Below are positions 49,957 to 59,779 of a DNA stretch of 64,000 bases, one piece after another. Source of the DNA: Mycobacterium sp. IS-1496 (lineage in GTDB: Bacteria; Actinomycetota; Actinomycetes; Mycobacteriales; Mycobacteriaceae); the NCBI RefSeq assembly GCF_001499995.1, contig NZ_LQIU01000004.1, positions 1 to 64,000 of the forward strand. Direction: 5' to 3'. The notes below the pieces were generated by a model. The model was not told the DNA's origin, did not search any database, and saw nothing but the letters and a program-made list of their open reading frames with translations. Position 1 is the first letter of the stretch; the number at the start of each line of letters is the position of its first letter. Made by a program: the position numbers and the translations under genes.

Positions 49957-50496
49957 TCACCAGATCGGGACGGGTGCCTGCCCCAGCGGGTAGTAGCCGG
50001 GCAGCCTCTCGCCCGACAACGACCGCTCGATCCGCTTCTGCATGGTGGGGGTGAGGTCGCCCGACTCGATCAGCTTCGAGTACCCCTTCACCACGTGGCC
50101 GAAGTCGAAGAAGTCGCGCTGCCACTCGATCAACAGGTTGTCGTCGAGCCGGAACCAGCTGCCGCCGATGCCGTAGATCTCGTCACGGGACCCGTCGCTC
50201 TTGTTCGCGATCTGCTTCCAAAAGCCGACGATCTCGTTCTGCTTCTCGTCGATGAGCACCTTCTGGTACTCGTAGACCCAGTTCTCCAGCCCTTCCATCT
50301 CCAGGCCCAAAGCGACCTCGGCTATCTCCTTTTTGCCGACGCACATCACGTCTTCCTTGGGGCCGATGTTCCAGCCGTAGGTGGCGTCGTCGGTGTAGAA
50401 CTCCGCCAGCGGCTTCCAGTCGCCGGCTGCCTCCGCGTCCTGATTGGCCTTGAGCCAGCGCTCGACCCAACCCTCGAGGTCCTCGCGTGACGCCAT
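49957..50496 (-). CDS. SnoaL/NTF2-like protein (Rv0762c-like)
   Basis: A 179-residue protein. SnoaL-like fold with WLKANQDAEAAGDWKPLAEFY and DDATYGWNIGPKEDV, then NSKSDGSRDE-like strands and a longer C-terminal helix (KGYSKLIESGDLTPTMQKR) than minimal NTF2 proteins. ATG at 50496 follows a GAGAA stretch. It lies between the ferredoxin and adhB genes as in M. tuberculosis. Function unknown; a small hydrophobic ligand is likely. Confidence 0.8.
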   Translation of the reverse strand: MASREDLEGWVERWLKANQDAEAAGDWKPLAEFYTDDATYGWNIGPKEDVMCVGKKEIAEVALGLEMEGLENWVYEYQKVLIDEKQNEIVGFWKQIANKSDGSRDEIYGIGGSWFRLDDNLLIEWQRDFFDFGHVVKGYSKLIESGDLTPTMQKRIERSLSGERLPGYYPLGQAPVPIW

Positions 50497-50554
50497 TCTC
50501 AGTTCTCCTTCTCCACATTGATGGTCGGTCTCCTCACCTTCGCTCGTTCCTCGC

Positions 50555-52124
<1,570 letters not shown>

Positions 52125-52128
<4 letters not shown>

Positions 52129-52949
52129 GAGTTCAGTCCTCCCTCGTCGAGTGTGAGTCGTTGGCGATCTTTGACCTCGGCCAGCGGCGCCTCGGGCTGC
52201 AGCTCCATGTTGGCGATGAAGCCGCCGCGGGGGGTCTCGGCGACGAACGTGATGGCCCGGGCCAGATCCGCGGCGCGCAGGAAGTAGTCGTGCCGCGCCT
52301 GACCCCACTTGGCCCAGTCCTCGAGCGCCGGTCCGATCAGCTCGGCGGGCAGGCTCCAGCCCATCGACGTCTTGGTCGGGCCGGGGTGCACGATCGAGGC
52401 GCGCACGCCGGTGCCCTCGAGCTCCATCTGCAGATTGGTGACCATCGCGACCAGGGCGGCCTTGGCCGCGCCGTAGGCGCCCATGTGCGGCCGCTGGCGC
52501 AGCGCCACATCGGATCCGACGAAGATCAGATCGCCGCGCTGACGAGCGATCATGCCGGGCAGCACCGCAGAGGCCACGCGGTTGGCGCCGATCAGGTGGA
52601 TCTGCACCTGGGATTCGAACTGTTCGGTGCTGATGTCGGCGAGCTTGCCGAAGTACGTGTCGCCGGCGCCGGCGACCAACACCTCGATGTCGCCGAGTTC
52701 GGAGGTCGTCTGCTCCACGGCGGCCTTCACCGAATCCGGATCGGTGACGTCGAGGTGCACCGCGATGGCCTCGCCACCCTCGGCGCGGATGGTGTCGACG
52801 ATCTCCTGGCACTTCTCGACCCGGCGGGCTCCGAGTGCGACCGGGAAGCCATGTGCCGCAAGCTCGATCGCCGTCGCGGCACCGATGCCGGAGGATGCGC
52901 CGGCCACCAGGGCGGGGCGGCGGTCGGGCAGGGGGTCGAAACGGGGCAT
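52125..52949 (-). CDS. Short-chain dehydrogenase (Rv0765c-like)
   Basis: SDR of 274 residues: cofactor motif VAGASSGIGAAT (about 15-26), Ser in IFVGSDVAL and Tyr-x3-Lys in MGAYGAAKAALV (about 155). ATG at 52949 overlaps the cyp123 stop (ATGA) and its TGA overlaps the cyp51 GTG, so the three genes are translationally coupled. Probably oxidises a hydroxyl group made or exposed by the P450 enzymes. Confidence 0.88.
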
Positions 52950-54154
52950 CAGCGAATCTCCACGTGTATCGGAAGGTGAGCGAATCCACGCACATTGCTC
53001 GAATGGACTCGGACGGCGTTGGCCTCGTCGACCTCGTATCCGCGGATTCGTTTGAACAATTCGGCCAGCGCCACGCGCGCCTCCATACGCGCCAGGTGCG
53101 CACCGAGGCAGAAGTGGGCTCCGCTGCCGAAACTCATGAGCTTCGACCCGATCTCCCGTCCGATGACGTAGTCGTCGGGCTTGTCGAAGACGCGCTCGTC
53201 GCGGTGCGCCGACCCGGGCAGCAGCAGCAGCACGTCGCCGTCGGGGATCCTGGTGTCGTGGAGCGTGAGTTCGCCGGAGACGGTGCGGGCCAGGATCTGG
53301 CTCGACGTGTCGTAGCGCAGCGTCTCCTCCACCCACAGCGGTACAAGGTCGAGGTCCTGGTACACCGGTGCCAGCTGGTCGGGGTTGCGGTGCCCCCAGA
53401 AGGCCGCGTTGGCAAGCAGTTTGGTGGTCGTCTCATTACCGGCGATGACCATCAGGAACATGAAGCCGATGATCTCGTCGTCGGTGAGGCTGTCCCCGTT
53501 GATCTCGGCCTCGAGCAGCGCCGAGGTGAGATCGTCGGTCAGCTTCCTGCGCCGCTCGGCGACCATCTCCTGGTAGTAGACGATGAGGTTGAGTGACGCC
53601 TCGACAGCGGAGGCGGGAACATCGGTGACGCCCTCCTCACGGTGCATCACCGCATCCGCCCAGGCCCGCACCTGCACGCGGTCGGCGGTGGGGACACCCA
53701 TCAACTCCGAGATGACGTCCATGGGCAGCTTGCCGGCGAATTCGTCGACGTAGTCCACGGTTCCGTCGCCGGCGTCCTCGAGCATCGCGTCCAGGTGCCG
53801 GACCGCGATCTCGGTCACGCGCGGTTCGAGTTCGCGGATGCGCCGCGGGGTGAAGCCCTTGGAGACCAGCGTGCGCAACCGCAGATGGTCGGGATCGTCC
53901 ATCGCCAGGAACGACATCGTCTTCGACGCGTGCGGGCCGCGCGACGCCGGATCCAGTGAGACGCCGAACTTGTTGGACAGCGTGGTGCTGTTGCGGAAGC
54001 CCTGCAGTACGTCGGCGTGGCGGGACAGCGCCCAGAAGCCCAGGTCCTCGTTGCGGTACAGCGGAGCGTCGTCCCGTAACCGCTTGTAGTACGGATACGG
54101 GTCTTCGTGGAAGTCGTAGTCGTACGGGTCGAGTATCACGTCAGTGGTCGTCAC
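52949..54154 (-). CDS. cyp123: Cytochrome P450 CYP123
   Basis: A 401-residue P450, close to Rv0766c. I-helix MVIAGNETTTKLLAN (about 235-249), ExxR in VEETLRYDTS, heme loop FGSGAHFCLGAHLARME (Cys about 348). GTG start; first gene of the cyp123-SDR-cyp51-ferredoxin operon and 46 bases downstream of the tetR stop, so the regulator and P450 may share a transcript. Substrate unknown. Confidence 0.9.
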   Translation of the reverse strand: MTTTDVILDPYDYDFHEDPYPYYKRLRDDAPLYRNEDLGFWALSRHADVLQGFRNSTTLSNKFGVSLDPASRGPHASKTMSFLAMDDPDHLRLRTLVSKGFTPRRIRELEPRVTEIAVRHLDAMLEDAGDGTVDYVDEFAGKLPMDVISELMGVPTADRVQVRAWADAVMHREEGVTDVPASAVEASLNLIVYYQEMVAERRRKLTDDLTSALLEAEINGDSLTDDEIIGFMFLMVIAGNETTTKLLANAAFWGHRNPDQLAPVYQDLDLVPLWVEETLRYDTSSQILARTVSGELTLHDTRIPDGDVLLLLPGSAHRDERVFDKPDDYVIGREIGSKLMSFGSGAHFCLGAHLARMEARVALAELFKRIRGYEVDEANAVRVHSSNVRGFAHLPIHVEIR

Positions 54155-54161
54155 TGTGCGT

Positions 54162-54212
54162 CTCCCAAGCTTCCGTCATTGGTCCTCTCCGAGACTTCCG
54201 TCATTGGTCCTC
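54162..54212. repeat. 26-bp tandem duplication at the tetR 3' end
   Basis: On the minus strand the word GGAGAGGACCAATGACGGAA occurs twice (unit about 25-26 bases). The first copy encodes the last TetR residues (GEDQ) and stop. The second supplies a new Shine-Dalgarno-like GGAGAGGA followed by an ATG between the tetR and cyp123 genes. Confidence 0.7.
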
Positions 54213-54785
54213 TCCGAGGACGAGACCGACGACATATGTGAGCCGGTCGGCGATCTGGTGGTAGGTGAAGGCCCCGCTGCCGGCGTTGACCAGCGCGCCG
54301 AAGAAAGTCATCTCCAGCGCCGACACCTTGCGGGGTTCGGCGCCGGGCCCGATGGCGGAGGTGATGCGCTTGTGGATCTCGGCGCCGATGCGGTCACGCG
54401 CCGTGCGGACGGCGGCGTCGCTGTTGCTCAGCAGGGCGGTGGTGCAGGCGGCCGCGACCTCGGGTTCGTCGGCGAGGATCAGCGTCATGCTGCGCAGGGC
54501 CTTGTCCACCCGCGTCGCCATGCTGTCGTTGACATCGGTGAAGTAGGGCACCTGGCGGATCAGGTCGAGGTAGACCTCAGCGATCAAATGATTCTTCGAG
54601 GAGAAGTAGGTGTAGGCCGTGGCCGGGGCGACCTTCGCGCGCGCCGCCACCGCGCGCACCGTCAGGTCGGCATACGACGATTCGCGCAGCATCTCGACCC
54701 CGGCGGACAACACCTTGCGGAAGGTCTCCTCCTGCCGGCGGTTGCGCGGCACCTCTGGGACCGCAGCCACTGCATCGCTGGACAC
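54201..54785 (-). CDS. TetR-family repressor (Rv0767c-like)
   Basis: A 194-residue TetR protein. Helix-turn-helix at about 35-60 (YADLTVRAVAARAKVAPATAYTYF); the rest is the helical ligand domain. The GTG start lies inside an operator-like palindrome (54780-54791), and a second identical-type palindrome lies before aldA, so it probably represses itself and the divergent aldA operon, and perhaps the cyp123-cyp51 genes that follow it. Confidence 0.9.
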   Translation of the reverse strand: MSSDAVAAVPEVPRNRRQEETFRKVLSAGVEMLRESSYADLTVRAVAARAKVAPATAYTYFSSKNHLIAEVYLDLIRQVPYFTDVNDSMATRVDKALRSMTLILADEPEVAAACTTALLSNSDAAVRTARDRIGAEIHKRITSAIGPGAEPRKVSALEMTFFGALVNAGSGAFTYHQIADRLTYVVGLVLGEDQ

Positions 54786-54791
54786 ATGTCC
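54780..54791. promoter_or_regulatory. TetR operator candidate 1 (overlaps tetR start)
   Basis: GGACACATGTCC, palindrome of the form GGACA-N2-TGTCC, extended by T and A outside. It covers the tetR start codon. Confidence 0.6.
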
Positions 54792-54891
54792 AAGTTAGCC
54801 GACCGGCAGGGAGCGAAGCAAGCGTTGGTTTCCGACGTCGAGTGCTTGCCACCTGGATGGATCGGCGTCTAAGGTTCGAAGAAAGACAGCC

Positions 54892-54903
54892 GGACAGTTG
54901 TCC
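54892..54903. promoter_or_regulatory. TetR operator candidate 2 (upstream of aldA)
   Basis: GGACAGTTGTCC, again GGACA-N2-TGTCC. It ends 24 nt before the aldA ATG, in the position to block the aldA promoter. The two sites are 112 bases apart. Confidence 0.6.
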
Positions 54904-54927
54904 AGTCAAGCGGGAGTGGGAGTGCGG

Positions 54928-56397
54928 ATGGCGATACTGGCCAACGGCGAGAGCCGACTGCTCATCGACGGAAAGCTGGTCGCGGGCACCACGGGGACGT
55001 TCCCCACCGTGAACCCGGCCACCGAGGAAGTGCTGGGCGCTGCGGCCGATGCGGACGCCGACGACATGGGCCGTGCCATCGCCGCGGCGCGCTCGGCGTT
55101 CGACGAAACCGACTGGTCGACGAACACCGACCTGCGGGTGCGCTGCCTGCGTCAGCTCAAGGACGCGCTGCGCGAGCACGTGGAAGAGATGCGGGAACTG
55201 ACCATCGCCGAGGTCGGCGCGCCCCGGATGCTGACCGCCGGTGCGCAACTGGAGGGGCCGATCGACGACCTCGGCTTCGCCGCGGACACCGCCGAGAGCT
55301 ACGAGTGGCGCACCGATCTCGGGCACGCCACCCCGCAGGGCATCCCCACCCGGCGCACGCTGGCCCGCGAGGCCGTCGGTGTCGTCGGCGCGATCACGCC
55401 GTGGAACTTCCCGCACCAGATCAACCTCGCCAAGGTCGGGCCGGCGCTGGCCGCGGGGAACACGCTGATCCTCAAACCCGCACCGGACACCCCGTGGTGC
55501 GCGGCGGCCGTCGGCGAGATCATCGCCGAGCACACCGATTTCCCGCCCGGTGTCATCAACGTCATCACCTCCAGCGACCACGCCGTCGGCGCGCTGCTGT
55601 CGCAGGATCCGCGGGTCGACATGGTGTCGTTCACCGGGTCGACGGCGACCGGGCGCGCCGTGATGACCGACGCCGCCGCGACCATCAAGAAGGTGTTCCT
55701 CGAACTCGGCGGCAAGTCGGCGTTCCTGGTGCTCGACGACGCCGACCTGGCCGGCGCCTGCTCGATGGCGGCGTTCACCGCAGCGATGCACGCCGGGCAG
55801 GGCTGCGCGATCACGACCCGCCTGGTGGTGCCGCGCGCCAAGTACGACGACGCCGTCGAGGCGGCGGCGGCCACCATGGGGTCCATCCAGCCGGGCGACC
55901 CGACCAGCAAGCGCACGGTCTGCGGGCCGGTGATTTCGGCCCGCCAGCGCGATCGGATCCAGGGCTACCTCGATCTGGCCCTGCAGGAGGGCGGCCGATT
56001 CGCCTGCGGCGGTGGGCGTCCGGCCGACCGCGACACCGGGTTCTTCATCGAGCCGACGGTGATCGCGGGTCTCGACAACAACGCCCGGGTGGCGCGCGAG
56101 GAGATCTTCGGCCCGGTGCTGACGGTAATCGCGCACGACGGTGACGACGACGCCGTACGCATCGCCAACGACTCGCCCTACGGGTTGAGCGGCACGGTGT
56201 TCAGCGGAGACGACGAGCGTGCCCAGACGGTGGCCGCGCGACTGCGGGTCGGCACCGTCAACGTCAACGGCGGCATCTGGTACTCCGCGGACGCGCCGTT
56301 CGGTGGCTACAAACAGTCCGGGATCGGCCGGGAGATGGGTGTGGCCGGCTTCGAGGAGTACACCGAGATCAAACTCATTGCGACGGCAGCGAATTAA
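54928..56397 (+). CDS. aldA: Aldehyde dehydrogenase AldA
   Basis: A 489-residue NAD-dependent aldehyde dehydrogenase, the length of Rv0768. Motifs: GAITPWNFP (about 155), FTGSTATGRAV, catalytic Glu in LELGGKSAFLV (about 261) and catalytic Cys in HAGQGCAITTRLVV (about 295), with EEIFGPVLTVI near 395. ATG at 54928 is preferred to the upstream TTG because that would begin inside the operator. Divergent from tetR, followed by an SDR after 9 nt. May oxidise aldehydes produced by AdhB. Confidence 0.92.
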   Translation: MAILANGESRLLIDGKLVAGTTGTFPTVNPATEEVLGAAADADADDMGRAIAAARSAFDETDWSTNTDLRVRCLRQLKDALREHVEEMRELTIAEVGAPRMLTAGAQLEGPIDDLGFAADTAESYEWRTDLGHATPQGIPTRRTLAREAVGVVGAITPWNFPHQINLAKVGPALAAGNTLILKPAPDTPWCAAAVGEIIAEHTDFPPGVINVITSSDHAVGALLSQDPRVDMVSFTGSTATGRAVMTDAAATIKKVFLELGGKSAFLVLDDADLAGACSMAAFTAAMHAGQGCAITTRLVVPRAKYDDAVEAAAATMGSIQPGDPTSKRTVCGPVISARQRDRIQGYLDLALQEGGRFACGGGRPADRDTGFFIEPTVIAGLDNNARVAREEIFGPVLTVIAHDGDDDAVRIANDSPYGLSGTVFSGDDERAQTVAARLRVGTVNVNGGIWYSADAPFGGYKQSGIGREMGVAGFEEYTEIKLIATAAN

Positions 56398-56406
56398 GGA
56401 GCTTCG

Positions 56407-57168
56407 ATGGTCAACTACGGCGACGAGTTCAAGGACAAGGTCGCGATCGTCACCGGCGCGGGCGGCGGCATCGGCCAGGCGTACGCCGAGGCGCTGGCGC
56501 GGGAGGGTGCCGCGGTCGTGGTCGCCGACATCAACGTCGAAGGCGCCCAGAAGGTGGCCGACGGCATCAAGGGTGAGGGCGGCAACGCGCTGGCCGTGCG
56601 CGTCGACGTCTCCGATCCGGACTCCGCCAAAGAGATGGCCGCGCAGACGCTCTCGGAGTTCGGCGGTATCGACTACCTGGTCAACAACGCCGCGATCTTC
56701 GGTGGGATGAAACTCGACTTCCTCATCACCGTCGACTGGGACTACTACAAGAAGTTCATGAGCGTGAACCTCGACGGCGCGCTGGTGTGCACCCGTGCGG
56801 TCTACCGCAAGATGGCCAAACGCGGTGGCGGCGCAATCGTCAACCAGTCGTCGACCGCGGCGTGGCTGTACTCGAACTTCTACGGTCTGGCCAAGGTCGG
56901 CATCAACGGCCTCACGCAGCAGCTGGCGACCGAACTCGGCGGGCAGAACATCCGGGTCAACGCGATCGCACCCGGGCCCATCGACACCGAGGCCAACCGG
57001 ACGACGACACCGCAGGAGATGGTCGCCGACATCGTCAAGGGCATCCCGCTGTCGAGGATGGGTCAGCCCGAGGACCTGGTCGGGATGTGCCTGTTCCTGC
57101 TGTCGGATCAGGCCAAGTGGGTGACGGGCCAGATCTTCAATGTCGACGGCGGCCAGATCATCCGGTGA
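56407..57168 (+). CDS. Short-chain dehydrogenase (Rv0769-like)
   Basis: SDR of 253 residues with TGAGGGIGQAYAE (about 17-29), NNAA (VNNAAIFGG), Ser in VNQSSTAAW and Tyr-x3-Lys in FYGLAKVGI (about 160), ending GQIFNVDGGQIIR. It follows aldA with AAGGAG before the ATG. Its TGA overlaps the ATG of a repeat-encoded mini-ORF. Substrate unknown. Confidence 0.9.
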   Translation: MVNYGDEFKDKVAIVTGAGGGIGQAYAEALAREGAAVVVADINVEGAQKVADGIKGEGGNALAVRVDVSDPDSAKEMAAQTLSEFGGIDYLVNNAAIFGGMKLDFLITVDWDYYKKFMSVNLDGALVCTRAVYRKMAKRGGGAIVNQSSTAAWLYSNFYGLAKVGINGLTQQLATELGGQNIRVNAIAPGPIDTEANRTTTPQEMVADIVKGIPLSRMGQPEDLVGMCLFLLSDQAKWVTGQIFNVDGGQIIR

Positions 57169-57227
57169 TGAGCGCTTGCGCGAAGAACAGAAGGCGGTGA
57201 TGAGCGCTTGCGCGAAGAACAGAAGGC
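57164..57227 (+). repeat. MIRU-like tandem repeats (2 x 32 bp) joining SDR to the Rv0770-like gene
   Basis: Units start at 57164 and 57196 and share the core GATGAGCGCTTGCGCGAAGA with the phoP-phoR repeats. Because the unit is 32 bases, each encodes its own peptide: ATG 57168 to TGA 57200 (MSACAKNRRR) and ATG 57200 to TGA 57235 (MSACAKNRRHR). Every junction overlaps: SDR stop TGATG, first-to-second TGATG, and second stop with the next gene as ATGA. Confidence 0.9.
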
Positions 57228-57231
57228 ACAG

Positions 57232-58092
57232 ATGAGTGAACTCAGGTACGGCTACATCGGGCTGGGCAACATGGGCGCACCGATGGCCACGCGGCTGGCG
57301 AACTGGCCGGGCGGACTGATCGTGTTCGACGTGCGCGCCGACGCCATGACGCCGCTGACCGAGGCAGGTGCGACGCCCGCCGACAGCGTCGCCGACGTCG
57401 CGACGGCCGACATCATCAGCGTCACCGTCCTCAACGACGAACAGGTGCGCACCGTCGTCGGCGAACTCGCGCCGCGCGTCAAGCCGGGCACGGTCATCGC
57501 GATCCACTCGACGATCAGCCCGGAGACGGCCGTCGAACTCGCCGGCGAGTTGCAGGCGAGCGACGTCCATGTCGTCGACGCCCCGGTCTCCGGTGGTGGC
57601 GCGGCGGCCCAAAAGGGTGAGCTGGCGGTCATGGTCGGCGCCGAACGCGAGGTCTACGAGCGGATCAAGCCGGCGTTCAAGCAGTTCGCGTCGATGGTCA
57701 TCCACGCGGGCGGGCCCGGCGCGGGCACGCGGATGAAGCTGGCGCGCAACATGCTGACCTTCACCGGTTACGCCGCGGCGTGCGAGGCCATGCGGCTGGC
57801 CGAACGGGCCGGGATCGACCTGCAGCAACTCGGCCGCGTGGTGCGCCACACCGACGCGTTGACCAGTGGGCCCGGTGCAATCATGGTGCGCGACACCATG
57901 ACCCCACTGGATCACGACAACTTCCTCTACGACTCGTTCCTGCACGCCCGCGGTCTCGGCGAGAAGGATCTGAGCCTGGCTCTCGCCCTGGGTGAGAAGG
58001 TGTCGGTGGACCTGCCCCTGGCGAAAGTGGCACTGCAGAATCTCGCGGACGGTCTCGGAGTGCCGCACGTGGAGTCGAGCGAAGAGGAGTAG
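57232..58092 (+). CDS. 3-hydroxyisobutyrate dehydrogenase-family oxidoreductase (Rv0770-like)
   Basis: A 286-residue beta-hydroxyacid dehydrogenase. Rossmann motif YIGLGNMGAPMA (about 7-18), substrate motif DAPVSGGGAAAQKGELAVM (about 116-134), catalytic Lys in GAGTRMKLARNML (about 167). The ATG overlaps the stop of the second repeat mini-ORF. It is followed after three bases by a CMD-family gene. The actual hydroxy-acid substrate cannot be told. Confidence 0.88.
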   Translation: MSELRYGYIGLGNMGAPMATRLANWPGGLIVFDVRADAMTPLTEAGATPADSVADVATADIISVTVLNDEQVRTVVGELAPRVKPGTVIAIHSTISPETAVELAGELQASDVHVVDAPVSGGGAAAQKGELAVMVGAEREVYERIKPAFKQFASMVIHAGGPGAGTRMKLARNMLTFTGYAAACEAMRLAERAGIDLQQLGRVVRHTDALTSGPGAIMVRDTMTPLDHDNFLYDSFLHARGLGEKDLSLALALGEKVSVDLPLAKVALQNLADGLGVPHVESSEEE

Positions 58093-58095
58093 CCG

Positions 58096-58539
58096 ATGGA
58101 CGAGTTGCGCCGCAAAGGCCTCGAGAAGATGAACGAGGTGTACGGGTGGGAGATGCCGAACATCGAGGGCGATCCGTACTTCGACCTCACCGTCGACCAC
58201 CTCTTCGGCACCATCTGGACCAAGCCCGGTCTGTCGATGCGGGACAAGCGGTTGATGACGCTCTCGGTCGTCACCGCGCTCGGCCTGCAGGACCTCGCCG
58301 AAGTGCAGGTCAACGCGGCCCTGCTCAACGAGGAACTGAGCGAGGACGAACTCAAGGAAATGGCGATCTTCCTGACCCAGTACGTCGGGTTCCCGCTGGG
58401 TTCCGGACTCAACGGCACGATCTCCAAGGTCGCCGCGAAGCGGCGCAAGGCCGCCGAGAAGGGTCAGGGTGAGGACCGGAAGGCCAACGTCAACGCCGCG
58501 GTGAAGATGAACACGGGGAACACGCTCGATGATGAGTAG
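58096..58539 (+). CDS. Carboxymuconolactone decarboxylase-family protein (Rv0771-like)
   Basis: A 147-residue all-helical CMD-family protein: FDLTVDHLFGTIWTKPGLS and KRLMTLSVVTALGLQDLAEV (about 50-70), NEELSEDELKEMAIFLTQY. It has no cysteines, so it cannot be an AhpD-type peroxidase; a gamma-CMD-like or unrelated lyase/binding role is more likely. A charged C-terminal tail (about 115-147) is longer than the family norm. Overlaps the next gene by eleven bases. Confidence 0.85.
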   Translation: MDELRRKGLEKMNEVYGWEMPNIEGDPYFDLTVDHLFGTIWTKPGLSMRDKRLMTLSVVTALGLQDLAEVQVNAALLNEELSEDELKEMAIFLTQYVGFPLGSGLNGTISKVAAKRRKAAEKGQGEDRKANVNAAVKMNTGNTLDDE

Positions 58540-59755
58540 GTACGCGGCGCTCTCGCGCGAGGAACTCGCCACGCTGGTGCCCGAGTTGCTGTTGATCGGC
58601 CAGCTGATCGACCGGTCCGGAATGGCCTGGTGCATATCGAATTTCGGCCGCGAGGAGATGCTGCAGATCGCGATCGAGGAGTGGGCCGGCTCCAGTCCCC
58701 TCTACACCAAGCGGATGCAGAAGGCGCTCAAGTACGAGGGCGTCGACATCATCACGGTCTTCAAGGGGCTGCAGCTCGACATCGGCGCCCCGCCGCAGTT
58801 CATGGACTTCCGCTACACGGTGCACGACCGCTGGCACGGCGAGTTCCATCTCGACCACTGCGGGGCGCTGCTCGACGTCGAGCCGATGGGCGAGGACTAC
58901 GTCCGCGGTATGTGCCACGATATCGAGGATCCGACGTTCGACGCCACCGCGCTGGCCACCAACCGCAGATGCCAGGTGCGTCCGATCCACCGTCCGCCGC
59001 GCACGCCGACCGACCGTCATCCGCACTGCCGGTGGACGGTGATCATCGACGAGTCCCATCCCGAGGTCGACTTCATCCCGCAGCTCGACATCGTGGGCGC
59101 CAGCCGCGCCTATCACACCGAGCTGGCGCCGATCGACCCGAACGATGAAGGCATGGCCGACTATTCGGGCCCACTGTTGTCCGACCTCGACTTCGCCGGG
59201 TTCTCCCATTCGGCGCTGGTGCGCATCGCCGACGAGGTGTGCCTGCAGATGCACCTGCTGGTGTTGTCGTTCAACCTGGCCGTCCGGGCGCGCGCACAAC
59301 ACGATGCGGCGTTGGAACGGACGATCCGCACCAAACAGCTCATCGGCATCGCCGGCGTGGCGGCCGAGCGTATTCACAAGGCGCTCAACCTGTCCAAGGA
59401 CGTCAGGGGCGCGCTGCGGGTGCTCGAGCTGCACCCCCTGCTCAACCCGGCCGCCTACGTCTGGGGCGACGTCGACCCCGGGTTCCTGCATGTGCGCCCG
59501 TCGCCGGCCCATGAGGACGGCTCGTGGATCTCGCTGGTCTCCCCGGCGGCCGACCTGCCGCTGCAGGCCGTCGTGCAGGCGGTGGACCCCCACCTGCGTG
59601 CCGAGGTCTCCGGCACGGAGAGCGACTGGACGGTGCGCGTGATCGAGACCGACACCGCGGCCGAGGAACTGCCCGAGGTCGAGGTGTGCAAGTTCAGCCG
59701 CGGGGCGTCGTGGGTGTTCGAGGAGCGGAAGTCGTTGCCGCTGACCGTGCTCTGA
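58529..59755 (+). CDS. Conserved protein of unknown function in the aldA operon
   Basis: A 408-residue protein that I do not recognise. Visible features: helical N-terminus (ELATLVPELLLIGQLIDRSG), a Cys/His-rich core with WHGEFHLDHCGALLDVEP and RGMCHDIEDPTFDATA (about 108-150), a HRPPRTPTDRHPHCRW segment, and a long helical stretch (about 225-305). The conserved His, Cys and Asp residues suggest metal binding or a hydrolase active site. No membrane segment or signal. It overlaps the CMD gene by eleven bases, so it is in the operon, although the M. tuberculosis operon as I recall it lacks it. ATG codons at 58529 and 58532 are both possible. Confidence 0.75.
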   Translation: MMSRYAALSREELATLVPELLLIGQLIDRSGMAWCISNFGREEMLQIAIEEWAGSSPLYTKRMQKALKYEGVDIITVFKGLQLDIGAPPQFMDFRYTVHDRWHGEFHLDHCGALLDVEPMGEDYVRGMCHDIEDPTFDATALATNRRCQVRPIHRPPRTPTDRHPHCRWTVIIDESHPEVDFIPQLDIVGASRAYHTELAPIDPNDEGMADYSGPLLSDLDFAGFSHSALVRIADEVCLQMHLLVLSFNLAVRARAQHDAALERTIRTKQLIGIAGVAAERIHKALNLSKDVRGALRVLELHPLLNPAAYVWGDVDPGFLHVRPSPAHEDGSWISLVSPAADLPLQAVVQAVDPHLRAEVSGTESDWTVRVIETDTAAEELPEVEVCKFSRGASWVFEERKSLPLTVL

Positions 59756-59779
59756 GCACGCTCACTCGTTTCGGTGTCG

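Noticed and set aside
54577..58635. A 1352-codon open frame on the minus strand, opposite aldA through the CMD gene, and other very long antisense frames (for example 17901-19901 and 20205-23237)
   Set aside because: Stop codons are rare in non-coding frames of such GC-rich DNA. The opposite strand carries well-supported genes with family motifs, while these frames give Arg/Ala/Asp/Val-rich sequence with no recognisable domain.
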